Assembly: GCF_003597395.2 (NCBI RefSeq)
Contig: NC_133770.1
Span: 78,418,414-78,482,413, forward strand
Length of the DNA: 64,000 bases
Origin: Chelonoidis abingdonii
Lineage: Eukaryota > Chordata > Testudines > Testudinidae
Reading direction: 5' to 3'
Made by a program: the position numbers and the translations under genes. Shown in pieces: positions 1 through 12,570 of this stretch. The first letter of the stretch is position 1; each line of letters begins with the position of its first letter. The notes beneath the pieces are model-generated. The model was given only the letters and a program-made list of their open reading frames with translations, had not been told where the DNA came from and did not search any database.

Positions 1-3000
1 GCACCTCCAGCCATTCCTAGAATACTGATCCTTAGAATTCCATCAGGTTCTCCCTCCTTTCTGGTTAGTGCAAGTCATTCTGTGATGTCATGTTTCCATC
101 TCTGCCTTGGGCCCAAACTAGGGATCCTGTGGACATCTATCTTCAAATTATTAATAACTGTAAAATGCAGAGGATGTAACTGAATCTTGTGATTTTGGAG
201 TTTGTTTTCTAGGGCAGCATAGGTTGGATTAAGCATCATCCTGGACAGCTAACGGGTCAAACAAGCTATGGCTTCTCAGGATTCACATTCCCCTGCAGAC
301 TCACCTAGAAGTTTCTCCTCTTCATCCAGGACTTGTCAGGCTCCTTGTGAAATCTGTTTGTGTTCTCTCTCTCTTTCTCCATTTTGACTTTTAGGATTCA
401 GATGGGTAGAAAGAGGAAGGTGAAGGAGGGGGAAACGTTAGCTAGTCTTCTGCTGCTCACCAGGAAGATGCAGTGTCTGTTACATCTGTTGATGAAACAA
501 CCATGTCTGTTCTATCTCCTGATGACTACAATTTCATCAGCTGGTGGTTCAGACATCTGGATGCTTAGAGTTGGAGAGCATCATGGACCAAAAAAAGACC
601 TATAATTTATTTGACATAATAGCAACTCCATATAAACATTCTATAGAGACAAGCCACCAATGGATTCAAAAGTCCCTTTTGTGTCTACTAAAGGTTAACA
701 TACTGCAAGTGCTGATGAACATGATAGAAATGTTCTGCCTCAAGAAGCAGGGTGGGTGTTTGCTTTCAGTCAATTTGACAGGAGGTGATGGCTCTTTGAG
801 ACTTAACTCCTCAAGCAGTTGCCTAGACATATTCACAATATATGCCCATCTTCCATGTTTCCATAGCATTTGTCTCTCTTAGAGACTCTGGGGTTTAATG
901 GAGGAAATGAGCTGGGTGAGGACCTGATGGGTTCTTATACTCTTGGCTCCAAATGTTTGGTGATGGGAGAGGGCACTGCTTCTCTAGAAGGTCCAAAAAT
1001 GCAGCGGAACCAAGATCCACATCCCACAAGTGTCAGACTGCAAAGGTAACATGCATTAGAAGTATGACTATTGGTAAATATCTATGAAATGGCTTTAAAA
1101 AGTTTCTTTGCTGAAGTGAGCATGGCATAAGGGTCCAATAGCTGCAGTGTGGCATATTGGCTTTTACATAGGTACCACAGCAAGAAAAATTATTTATGCT
1201 ACCTTAGTGGTAACCTTTCTTTCAAGTGGCTAAACATCTTTCCACTACAGCAAAAATTGCAGGACTTTACACATGTATTACAAAATTACACTTGCATTAT
1301 GAGTATATGTGATGCTTATTGTGGGATAGAAATGAACTGAGTTTAGCCTCATCTATATAAAAAATAAATCACAACACATTTGGCATTGAGTGCTCAAGGC
1401 AAAATTCTTCTCCCCAGTCCACACTGTGGATCTCCATTGCGTGTTCTCTGCATAGAACTCCCAGAGTTGATGATAGTTATCTGTGTGGAACGAGTGCAGA
1501 ATATGCATCAAAGATCCATAATGCAGACCAGAAAGGAAATACTTGAACTAAAAGAGGTGCAGTCCCTGAATTGTTGGGGTTTGTGGTAGATTAGGTTAAA
1601 AAACATTGACTGATGTGTTCAAATGCCCATGGCATCTTCCCACCCTTTGGTGTATACATTCATATAGCTAGCAAACTAAATGACAAAGAAAACTGTCCAG
1701 CCTCCTCCACACTACTTGCTGTGAAAGTGGCGTGATACCACACAAAAACATAAGGCAAGTTTGGTACAGTGCTCCAACTCCATGGAAGAACCACAAACAA
1801 GAAAAATAAGGGTTGTGATTTGTTAGAAGAGCCAGGGGATTTCATGTATACTCACCTGCAAAATCCACATAATTTAATAGAGGAGAATATTGTGAGGGTA
1901 TTCGTTTGCCAAATAATATCAACATGCACTGGGCATTCTACATATATACTTGCAAAGAATATATATTCTGGAACACCAATCAGACTTGTTCAGCCAGTAC
2001 AGAATGTCCTGAGTGCTAAGGATCGTTATTCTCTCTGGCATTTGTTCTGGGCGTTTGTCTGATAGCAGGCCAACATGTTGGAGCATGGTATGATACTGAA
2101 TGTTTTACAAGATATTCATAGTTTGGACTTTTCCTATTGAATCTTATGACCATGCTTACTGTTTAACAGCACATTAGAATATAGGCTAATGCAAAGATAT
2201 ACTATGGTGCACATTGGAGCCCCATCTTTCTGAAGAGCTAATCAGATCTTTTATCCTTCAGTGCTTTTTCCATGAAATGGTATCATATGACTCTTTGCCA
2301 GACTGAACAGTGTTGTTGTTAGTCACGTAAGTGCATCGATACCTTTAAAAATCGGGCCTAACTCCTTTTCGATCCAGAAGGTTAAAAATAAGTAGTTTTG
2401 TTTTGTGGTAGTGAGTGAATCTGTCTGAGTGGAATTTGCTAAAGAAATCTGAAGTATTATGTGAACAGCTTCAGGCAGTTAAACACATTCCTTTTACCAT
2501 TCGAGGCATTCTTTTAGCCTTAAAATACATTAAAATTAACAGTTTTAAGATAGAATTATCTAGACCTTTCCTTATCACGGCCACAGCAGTTTGTCTCTGT
2601 ATGAAGAGTTAGATGGACATTGTTTACTTTTAAAATCTATTTTAAAAATGCACAAATGAAATTGAGAAAATGTTGCCCTAAGCATAATTTTATGACCCAT
2701 ACGTTTTTGAATATTTAAAATTGTATTGAGAAAAATAAAAGCAGCACATATTCTCAGGGGTTTAATTTGCTTCTGGTTTGTCAGTTTTACTACATTTCAT
2801 TAGGAGAATTTTACCAGAGAAGTGAAGATGAATGCATAAAATGTTTTATCTTAAGTTGACAGAATGAACCCTGAGTAGAGTTTGTTTACAAATACTGATT
2901 CACTTGAACACTTACTTTATGAAGAAGCATTGAACGAATAATTTTATCAACTGTATTAATGAAGCAAGAAAAACACAGAAAATGACTTACCTTTATTACA

Positions 3001-6000
3001 ATTGACCTTCTTTGGATCTTGGTCATTCAACTCTATACGTATTACTCATTGCATTTACTTATGCGATGGACACCTGGTTTCCTCTCCAACGGTAAGCTGA
3101 AACTAGAGATGGAAGAAGGAATCTATTTGGATACTGCGGTTATATTAAAGTTCAGATATGAGACCAAATCAGCACTATGGTCCAGGATTATAGTCAATAG
3201 CCCTGAAATTTCATAAGATTTCAGCCTCCAAAGGCATAGTGCTCACAAGAATAGCAGATTAGGTTAGATTTCTACCATTCAAGACATTTCTGCTATCTCT
3301 AGTTGAAAACTTGTAGAATGCAACGGGCAAATATGCCCCTCCTGGTTTAGGATTCAACATGAAACCAAATTGTTAAGGTGGGTTTGGAGCCAAAATTTCA
3401 CATCTGGAACACGGTCACCTGCTTCCTCTGAAATTTGAAGAGATTTAGGTTATATACATCTCTCTCTAAAACCAAAGCCAATCCCCTTTTCACATAATGG
3501 ATGCACATAGCAAGCGTACACTGGTCTGTTGTTACATATTGTGTTCCATGTAAAACTGGAAGTTCCTTTGCACCTTTGAACTCTATCATTAAGGAAAAAT
3601 TAAATATTTCCTTTCAAACATGAACCATATTCCCTGGTTTGTATCAAAACTTGAAACATTCTGATTTTCAATCCATAGGATGTGACCACTATTTTACTTC
3701 CAAAATATTCATAAGTCAAATGATTTGTATATATTTGTTTTGTTTTTCTCTGCTTTTTTTAAAAAATAGCAATGTGTGTAGTGTTTCCTGATTACCAGAA
3801 AATACTGTATAAGATGATAGATTTTTCATTCTTTAATTAAGTTTTCTAATACCAACATTTAAAGTTTTGGGGTTCTGTTACTGCCAATAAGTTGTTGGTA
3901 TTATCAAACTTGTGTACATTAAACCTTGTTTTTTCTCGGTGTCTTTCTGGTGTTTATCAAATATTGTCTCTCCCAACCCATTCTCCAGAAGGCAACAACA
4001 TATGACTGTTACTGCTGATTCTCTTTCCGTGGAGCACATTCACTTATTGTGTTTTCCTCTATTTTTAAAAAAATGGGTACAATTTGAGATGAAAAAAATG
4101 GAAGCATTGAAATAAAATTAAGTACTGTATATGACCTGAGAATGATTTCAGCCAATCAGAGGTGAGAAAAAAACTAACTTTCCTATTGTAATCATACAAT
4201 ACAACCTTTTGCAGTACCATGAGACAAGTTGTTTCCATGGTATTTCTGGCCAAACTGGAAGTGTGTATATAAGAAATCTCATGAAAGAAAGTCTGGATTC
4301 TTGCAAGATTTCTGTCCCAGCTTTTCAGCTCATGGAGCATTGGATGTGCATTTAAACTGAACTCCAGATTTTTCAGGGCTCACTCACTCATTAATACTTT
4401 CTGCAGCACCATTTATAGCATGACTCTTCTATTGTCTTGAGTATGATTTAAAGGTGTGTTTTCAGAATGTGTTAAGGGCCACACTTTAGCTAAACACATT
4501 TTAAAATCTAATGTAGGCAAGTAAGAATAAATATTTTTAATATGCGCCAGCCTGTTGAGTTGAAGCCTGAATTTCCCCTAAACTGCAACTTTTGATACAT
4601 TACTTTGTCTATGTTAGACTTTTAGAATATAGTCAATGACATATTTTAACAACACACCCCTAAATCCTAATCAAGACAACCCCCTAGTGATCTATGACCT
4701 AATGTCAATTTCTTATCTCATTGAATTTCTTCATTTTCTTTCATTAGGGTTTAGCCTCGCTGTATTAGCAATATTACATGCTAGGAAACTGTGTCATTTA
4801 CAATTCCTTATTTGCTAAAGAATTTAATGGATAACTAGAAAGAAGAACAGCATCTAGATAAAAATTCAAATTGACAGAACCAGGAAAAAGCAGCAACCAG
4901 AATCATTTGTACATTGTGATATGTGAATGCACTCAGTCTATATATAATATTAGCTAATGGCATACAGTATACTGTAGTATCATGTGTCTGTACATGTCTT
5001 TCACATACATCTACAAACTAGAGTATGTGAGAAGTGCTTTTGAAAGTGTATTTATATGTTAACTCAGCCTGCCCACTAATCTCTGTCCACTGGGGCTGCT
5101 TTGATATTGCAAACTTCTGTAGAGCTTGAAATACATCACTTTTTAAGCAATCTACCAATGTAATGGTGCCTTTTTGCCATTCCTACTTTAACTTTTCCTT
5201 AAAAATAATTGAATCGGCAATATTCAGTCTTGTTCCATTGACAGAGCTAAGGTACTTAATTTCTTATGTTCTGTGAAGGCTAGAAATGGGAGCTTTGTTC
5301 CACTAAAAGAGTAAAAGAGGGGATAACTCGCTTGTCAGTAAGATATTTGGCTCTTGCTTCAGTCCTTGTATGTGGTTAGTTTGAAAACCTGACATTATTT
5401 CTTGAGAAAAGCAATTTTCAATAAATAGTAGAGGTTTTATAAATATTCTTAGTTCTAATTTTTCTCTTTCTCGAGGCCTAGACAGATGCACTCATGTTAA
5501 CTAAAGTCATTTGATCATTGTGGAGTGGGAATTTTTTTTTTAAAGTAATATAATATTTTGGAAATAAAAACATTTCTAAAATAATTGTCCTACAAACCAC
5601 ATGGCATTTTCTGAATACATGATGGTGTGACATAGTCTACTGGAACCCTTTTTGGGGACGTGCAGCCATCCCGCACTCATGATGACAAAATTTCTGTACC
5701 ATACCACACCATCATGTAATTCTCCACATGTAATGTATGTATAACATATGAGGGATTGTCTCTTATTTAATGCAAAGGCAACCTAGAATTTTGAGTGGCT
5801 TTTTATCAGTTACTGAATTTTATGCCAGCCACTTTTAGCCATTCACAGATTCAATGTTGTTGTTTTTGAATGCCAAAGGGACCATGTGATCATTTTGTCT
5901 GACTTTCTGCATAACATACAAGCCATGAAAGCTTGGCCAATAATTTCTGCATCAAGCCCATCCCTTCAGGTTGAGCTATTGCATATATTTTAGAAAGATA

Positions 6001-6112
6001 TTCCATTTTGACTTGGACTGCAAGTGACAGACAATCCATTACATTCCTAAGTACTTTACGGTAAATTGTATTACTGTATATAAAGTGGAAAGATTAGGCA
6101 CCAAGAATGGAT
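1..6112. other. Intronic stretch, no confident feature
   Basis: AT-rich sequence with scattered stops in all frames. The open frames of 60-117 codons show no domain, codon bias or splice context. Around 480-880 a few words recall a decayed transposon gag (SPDDY near 510-530), but the similarity is too short to call. No RNA gene or repeat with clear ends was seen. Confidence 0.6.
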
Positions 6113-6114
6113 TA

Positions 6115-6514
6115 CAGTAGGACCTCAGGATGCCAGACTAACGAACTGACTGGTCGGCCACACACGTCATTTGGAACTGGAAGTATGCAATCAGGCAGCA
6201 GAGACAAAAAAAAAAACCCAAACAAATACCATACAGTACAATACTATTTTAAACATAAACTACTGAAAAATAAAGAGGAAGTTTAAAAAAATTGACGAAG
6301 TAAGGAAACTGTTTCTGTGCTGGTTTCATTTAAATGAAGGTGGTTAAAAGCAGCATTTTTCTTCTGTGTAGTCAAGTTTCAAAGATGTATTAAGTCAATG
6401 TTCAGCTGGAAACTTTTGAAAGAACAACCATGACATTTTGTTCAGAGTTATGAACATTTCAGAGTTACAAACAACCTCCATTCCCGAGGTGTTCATAACT
6501 CTGAGGTTCTATTG
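6115..6514. mobile_element. Tc1/mariner-type (Tigger-like) MITE
   Basis: A 400-bp non-coding element. The left end CAGTAGGACCTCAG and the right end, read on the minus strand as CAATAGAACCTCAG, form terminal inverted repeats. Each end abuts a TA dinucleotide (6113-6114 and 6515-6516), the target duplication of the Tc1/mariner superfamily. A second internal copy of the GAGTTATGAAC-type motif lies near 6440-6470. No transposase frame is present, so it would have moved with an enzyme from elsewhere. The assignment to a pogo/Tigger subgroup is from memory of related turtle repeats. Confidence 0.85.
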
Positions 6515-6516
6515 TA

Positions 6517-9500
6517 CTAATATTAAAAACTACAGACTGCATCCCCATATTTGGTTTAAAGCATATGCATTAAATTCAATCCTTTTGTTTTCTGTTTTCA
6601 TTTGAATGTAATTGTCTTGAGGATTCATGTTTGTTTGTTTAAAAGCTTTCATACTGAACCCAAAATTATTACCATTGATGGTATCACATGCAATGCATCT
6701 TCTTACTGAATGAGGCCCTTTCAAGTGTAGTGCCCCGAAGTCATGGTGTATAAGATGCCATTAGAAAGTCTAGCATTATCAGCATTACTATTGTTATTGA
6801 AACGGCGGTTCTTCATAACCGCTGACTATGTCAGCTGAAGTGTTGTGATAATGTTTCAAAAGGCTTTGAGCCATGGAAACAGTGACTATGAATATTCTTT
6901 GTAGTGTTTTTCCCTTGCTTACAACAGTAGGAGCCCAATAAAAATGTTAAATTTGGCTCTACAGGCTTCAGAGCGTTCAAAATCTTTCTTGAAGCAAGCG
7001 TAGTGCAACTCATTTTACAAAAAATGCACTTGTACCCAAGCCGTTGGTTACAAGGGAGCCTGATGATTTTCTGTTGTTTTAATAAGATAACCAGTACATG
7101 GCCAGTGTCTGGCAAGCTTCATGCTTTTCAGGATTTACTTATGTTTATGTTAGAAATGGGTAAATGCAAATCATATCCAGGTTTTGGAGTCGCATTAAAA
7201 GCAATAGTGTTGTTTAAGCTGTGGAAAAGAAAAGCACCTAAGTGTGTTGTGAGAAAATGGCAGCGTAGCCTAGCACTGCACTCACTCAGGTGTCTGTGTT
7301 GTGAAAGGGTTTGGGCTTATTCCACTTTCAGGGAGAAAGCTTTGTTTGTTTGTTAGTTTTAAAGAAAAGATCATGAGGTGCGTGCCTGCTTGCATAATTC
7401 TGACTTCAACCTTAGGGAAAAAATCATTCTATAAAATATTGCTACAATGGGGACGGCTAAAATTGTTCTTAGCTAGATTAACTTCATACAGCTATTGAGT
7501 GCTTAAATGTGATCGTGGTCGGCACTAGATGGGGAAAAAACCTAAAACAGGTAAATGTGACCATAATATCATCTGAGTGGCAATTTGCAACAAGAAAACA
7601 GCAAAATAGCCAATTTGAATAATAACTGACTGCAGATCCCTGGTTGTTTTTCTTTGTCTGTCTGAATTTCTGGTATAGCTCTCATCATATTGGGGTAGTA
7701 CTAGAAGCTTTTTATTTCTTTTTTTCTACCCTTAGTTAAAATAATACTGTGTTTCATTATGTGAGATCCTTTTCATCTGAAAAAGGGGTTGCATGGCCCA
7801 TTTTAGCTAAAATAAAAACTGAGCTGTCTTAGCTCATTCTTCGAACCAAACCTGTACCAGACTTCTTTGAAAGTTGCAAAAGGTTTGGATAGCAGTCATT
7901 CAAAGTAGAACCGCCATTTCATACCTATCACATCTTCATTGGGTGATAGTGTAGCCCTCTCTTTCTATCTATGTAGCTTTGAATTTCTGTCTCAAAGGGA
8001 GATCTTGAAGTACGCTGTCCCTGAAGGGGATCCATAGAAGGATCTTGTATGCACCAACAATACCATCATGTAATCTGGGGGACAGATTGTGATGAAGTCT
8101 AAAAAACGTCGTAAATCTTAAAAGGGTCTGAGTGGTGCAGCCTAGTGGAGTAGTTACTGGATCAAACATCAGAGCACAGGAACATGTCAGACTGCTGAAG
8201 ATCAGTCCCAACTGTGGAGGAGTCAGTGGCTCATATTTTTGGAGTTAGGTTACAAGATATACAAGCATAATTTGTATATTTTAATCTGATTCTCTTTGAT
8301 AAGTGTTTGTCGTATTTTCACTCCCTTTAGTGCCCTAACCATAGTGGGGACAATGGAATGGCATTTGCTTTTATTTAATGAACAAGAATAAACATTGTCT
8401 AAAGCAAGAAATAGTTTTTGCTGCCTGGCTCTGATACATATAAGACAGAAAGACATTTTTACACAGAAGGAACAGGACAAGCTCAATTTATTGAAAATAA
8501 TCTATTTGAATAGTTTAACTTCTAATTAAATTGATTTACCTCTGTACCTTCTTCTCTCTACAAAACAAAGATTTTTGGCTGTGTCAAAAAGGAAATATAA
8601 GTTTAGTGAAATAAGAAATGCACAGACTCATGAATTAAATAGAAAATGTCTGTTCTATATTTAGGGATTTATACATACATTTTGTGCATTCTTCATGTAT
8701 TGCATATTTTGTGGCTGAAAAAACAGCAATGTGGAATGTTTCATCTTTTGCTCCTTAATAAAAACTGGGAGGCAGAGGCAACCTAAAGACTAAAAGTGTT
8801 CCACAGTGCACCTGTTCTCTCATTTTAAAAAAGTAAGTATTTTTGTGGCCACCACACAAGAGTCATTTATATGTTCTTATTTAGAATGACCATTCACTGT
8901 TAATTAGAATGTTGCCAAAACATATATGGCATTTTATTGGCAGCTTTTAGTGCCTGTTAAAAACAAATAAGTAATACCACAAATAGCAAAGGATTTTTTC
9001 ATTCTCTGTTTTATGGTGGTTTTGTGTAAGTTGTGTATACTTTCTGAACTAAAATATAAGCACTGCTCAGGTTAATGCTAAACTGAACACAGAAAAGGGA
9101 GTTTTCTGTGGGGTTTGGCTTAGTGCAGTGCAGTTGCCATTAAGACACTGTCTGAGGGAAAGTTTTGTGTTGCCCACTGCCATGCTGTAAAGTTCAATCG
9201 AAATTCCTTGTCATTATATGTAGTTGGCCTCATGAATAGTAGAGTTATATTATGAAACTTAAGTGTCGGTATTCCACACGCATCATTAGATTCCTGGACC
9301 ACTGCCTTTTATTAGCGTTTATTGAATACTACATGCTTTTTCACATTGTCAGTGCCATTGTCACTGTAAATAAGATTCAAATTCAGTTAGGCTGAGAAAG
9401 AGGGCTAGGGGTTGGGATTTTTCCTCTTTTACAAGTGAGAAAATAGTAACTACAATAAGGAGATCCCCTCATTTTCCCCTTCAATTCTTTGTTGCATTTT

Positions 9501-10227
9501 AAAAAACAAAGTTTTCAGAAGACTATTATGTTAAAGTGGAAGAAAATGCAAACTGCCAGGAGCCTAAATATTTATGTGAGCTCGTGAATTTAGTGCTGGT
9601 GAAAGGGGAGAGAATAAAAGGCATAGCAACAGCAGTCCTCTGTTTACCCACAGAAGAGAGACAATGTGTGAAGCACAAGGGCAGGCTTCTGCCCCACGCT
9701 GCTAGTTGTCCTCAGCTCTGGCCCAAAGGAATTGCCATGAAAGGGTGAAGTTTGTTCTGTCTCCAGGTTTATTCAGTCGTTGGCCTCTCTGTTAAGACTG
9801 CCAGAAAGGAGCTAATTGTGGGTGATATCTTTATCCTTGTACCAATAGCTCCCAAAAACGTGATTATTGCAAGACTTAGTGCAATAGTAGGTTCATGGAA
9901 CTCCTATGAAGTAAGTGGGTGTTTTACGAGCAGATCAAGGGCAGCTCTTCCAGGATTGTTAAGAACTTAACTCTCCCTTTCGTTGACAAAAGGTTCCAGA
10001 TGTTTTCTTTAATTTTTTTGAATCAGTGCATTTCAGATGGAATGCTCCAGTGCGCTTGGATTCCTCCTCCGTCTGGGATTGTGTCCCTCAGTATGGACTA
10101 GGAAGCCATCAGAACCCCTTTTCTGATAATATCTACATTTGGAGTTGGGGGTGTGATTCCTAGTTCAACTATGCATACTTGTGCTAGCTCTCATTCAGCA
10201 AGCGCGCAAAAACTAGTAATGTGACCA
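6517..10227. other. Intronic stretch, no confident feature
   Basis: AT-rich, non-coding. Short open frames (for example 7003-7356 plus, 7969-8211 minus) have no recognisable domains. About 8010-8215 may be an old dispersed repeat. No boundaries or target duplications were seen. Confidence 0.6.
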
Positions 10228-10331
10228 TGGTAGCACAGGTTTCAGAGTAGCAGCCGTGTTAGTCTGTATCCGCAAAAAGAACAGGAGTACTTGTACCACA
10301 AGTACTCCTGTTCTTTTCGTGGTAGCACAGG
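10228..10331 (+). mobile_element. Truncated SINE-like insert with 12-bp target duplication
   Basis: TGGTAGCACAGG occurs perfectly at 10228-10239 and 10320-10331. Between them is an 80-bp insert that begins TTTCAGAGTAGCAGCCGTG, a head sequence I recognise as abundant in turtle genomes and transcripts. After ACTTGT the insert folds back into an inverted copy of its own preceding 20 bases instead of continuing into the usual body. Long exact target duplications point to LINE-mediated retroposition. The fold-back suggests template switching or twin priming during insertion. Confidence 0.85.
10275..10317. repeat. Near-perfect 20-bp hairpin inside SINE insert
   Basis: Arm one is 10275-10294 and arm two is 10298-10317, exact reverse complements separated by ACC. 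It arises within the retroposed insert and would form a stable hairpin in RNA or single-stranded DNA. Confidence 0.95.
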
Positions 10332-11339
10332 CAATGGTGAGTGGTGGTACGGGCTAGCCCTCATGAGTACAAATCTGCACACATCTGCTGTAGTCCTGAC
10401 CCAAGGAGTTGAAAAATCATTAGGTTGGTCAAAATGTCATGGCATTTTGTTAAAGAAAAATAATTCATGGTTTTGTTCCAAGTGCTGTTTTTTAAGTAAG
10501 TATGTGACATCTGCAGGCTGAAAATTCAAATGACAATGGATGCAAAATGCAAATTGCCCTATGCCTCTGCTTCCTGATTTTGCGCCTCTCCTACTGCTTT
10601 GAGTGCCCCAGTTTCCTCTCTCTCGCCAGTCGACTACTCCTCTCTTCTCTCCCTCCCACTGCCCCAACCCATCTCTAGTTCCCTTGTACATCAGATTCCC
10701 CATGAGCAGGTTCCAGTGACTGACTCACCACAATTTCCACTCCTGCCCAAATAACAGACTCCAGCAGCCCTCATCCTCTTCTCTCCGGCAAGCTTTAGCA
10801 CCAACCCCATATCTCCAGCCTATATAGAAGTGGCCTTCTTTTGGGCTCCTATCTACATTTACTCCTTGCCTTTATGTTGTAATGAGGAGGGGGAGAGTAA
10901 TGTCAGTGAAGGGATGAGGCAGCCCTGCTGTGCTACGTGCGCTTGGAATGCACAGCATGCTGCTATTGTAAGCACTTGCTTAGGAGCTGAGGTCAGAACT
11001 TCAGGAAGCTCAAGCAGAGTTCCTGAGCTGCTTGTGGTTGATTACGTAATCACAAGCAACCACAAAAATCTGCCCCCAAATCACCATGCTTTTAGGATTA
11101 CAGTACTGGAAGGGTTGGCAATGCAGCATCTTTGAACAACAGGTCAACCTCTCCATCTTGATCATTGATGTAGGGAGGGCATGGGAATTTCACTCTCCTG
11201 GTGTGACCCTTCTTGTTAGTGCTGAGGAATACTGCTGCTGATGTAGCATTGTTATTGCTGCCAATGTTGCTGTTCTTGGAGCTCCAATGTCAGCTGCACT
11301 AGCAGACAGCGCAGCATGTTAACTCAGCAGATTTTGATG
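10332..11339. other. Intronic stretch; pyrimidine-rich 10.6 kb segment
   Basis: Non-coding. 10560-10800 is rich in C and T (CTCTCC and CCCTCCC runs). 11210-11330 is rich in GCTG/TGCT triplets. No boundaries of a mobile element were found. Confidence 0.5.
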
Positions 11340-11393
11340 TTCATCATAAGAAAGATCACAGGCTTGGTTCGGTGGTGAGGGCGCTCAGCCAGA

Positions 11394-11399
11394 TTTATT
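11394..11399 (-). terminator. Polyadenylation signal of minus-strand LTR
   Basis: TTTATT on the plus strand is AATAAA on the minus strand, about 130 bp downstream of the TATA box in the LTR orientation, as expected for an R region. Confidence 0.55.
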
Positions 11400-11529
11400 C
11401 TCAACAAAGCCCCATAGGAGCTACAGGTACACTAACACATGTATGCCCACGACAAGGTACCCACTCAGCTAAGGCACCAGGATCCTGACCCCTTGGCTAG
11501 CACAAAGTTGCCCCGCCTATGATTTCTCC

Positions 11530-11536
11530 TTTTATA
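11530..11536 (-). promoter_or_regulatory. TATA box of minus-strand LTR
   Basis: TTTTATA on the plus strand reads TATAAAA on the minus strand, followed by GG. It would mark the U3/R promoter of the LTR. Confidence 0.6.
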
Positions 11537-12120
11537 CATAGATACAAACAAGTTACTTATTATACTCCACACGCTGTTAGTTTCCACCCTTCTACCTGCT
11601 AGTTTGTACAAAACATTCTTATCCATTATCCTGTCATCCCATCCTTATCTTACAAGGAGTCGATGTGTTCTTGTACCATCTCTTAGCAATGTATTTATGG
11701 AGTTATTTGAGAGAACTGTGTGTTTTTGTACCATCCTCTCCAGTCAGGGATGTACTTTTTTGGTGTTAACTAATACCTAGTATGTTGTTGTTTTTGCCTA
11801 GGCCAGGTGTACTTTGGTTCACAGCCTTCAGTTCACACTACTAGTTATGCGTAGAGCTCCAGCAAGGCCTACAATACTAAGGTGGATAACAGTGTGGAAG
11901 TCTCTCCCACCCTGTGTGCAATACAGGACTGATGTCGAAGTGGTGCCATGCATAAGCATGCATTAGGCCTATTCTTCTTGTCAGGCTCAATGAGCACATG
12001 CTCAGTAGTACTAAGCTAAAAGTGGGGAATATTGCTAGCGTGAAAATGCTTTAATTTTAGGTGTATGCTGTAGACTTTGTAGAATGAACAGAAAGTGATA
12101 GTTGTGCTGCCTAACTTTCA

Positions 12121-12374
12121 GACCAGTGGTTGGAACACTCACCTGGGATGTGGGAAACCTGGGTTCAGTTCCCTTCTCTGTCTGATGTACAGAAGGATTT
12201 TGAACTTGGATCTTCTGCATTGTAGGAGAATGCCCTAGCCACTGATCTGTGGGTTATTCTGATGTGGATCCCTCAACCTTTTCTTTTGAAATTGTTACAC
12301 AAATAATTAGTCACTGGAGCAGGGTCTTGAACGGAGGTCTCCCATATCCTAACTGTATACTCTAACCACTAGGC
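12121..12374. mobile_element. tRNA-related SINE with three tRNA-like modules
   Basis: Module one (12121-12168, plus) reads AGTGGTTGGAACACTC, then GGTTCAGTTCCC, resembling pol III A and B boxes. Module two (12202-12244) and module three (12329-12374) are related sequences in the opposite orientation: each, on the minus strand, runs from a CAGTGGCTAG- or CTAGTGGTTAG-type start to a GTTCAA B-box-like end. None can form a sound tRNA, so these are retroposon modules, not tRNA genes. Confidence 0.7.
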
Positions 12375-12439
12375 TTCTAGAGTCATTCCCACTCAATTCC
12401 CTGGTCCAATGATGGTTCATTGATATTCTTAGTGGCAAT

Positions 12440-12570
12440 TCATAATGTTTGATCTGAAATTGATTTTTTTTGGTTTGCTGAAATTTTTCCTATTTTCAAA
12501 TTCAGTTTGGCTCAAAATGAATTTTTTCCCCATTTTTCAGAATTGCCAGTTATTTGCCCACGTCTAGATA
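12440..12570. repeat. Fragment of AT-rich interspersed repeat
   Basis: Runs of AAATTTTT and TTTTTCC with a terminal TGCCCACGTCTAG resemble the AT-rich segments at 22010-22346 and 25320-25665. They seem to belong to one interspersed family with ends near AGAGCTGGTCAAAA or its complement. Confidence 0.4.

Larger units (their letters stand above)
11340..11865 (-). mobile_element. Solo LTR, minus strand, partly resolved ends
   Basis: Read on the minus strand the segment begins TGTGAACC, contains TATAAAAGG (TATA box) about 325 bp in, and AATAAA about 470 bp in, then ends near a GAACA. Promoter followed by polyadenylation signal within about 530 bp is the layout of a retroviral or Gypsy-type LTR. 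No coding region lies beside it, so it is probably a solo LTR. A target duplication was not identified, so the exact ends are uncertain. A related fragment lies on the plus strand at about 15340-15500. Confidence 0.7.

Noticed and set aside
480..880. Possible decayed gag-like coding segment
   Set aside because: Only a few residues (SPDDY) resemble a transposon gag; no second block found.
7003..7356. 117-codon open frame
   Set aside because: No recognisable domain, ordinary intronic composition, minus strand also open in the same place.
12121..12374. Possible tRNA genes
   Set aside because: Box-like words are present but no cloverleaf can be drawn by eye; mixed orientations and flanks indicate a SINE.
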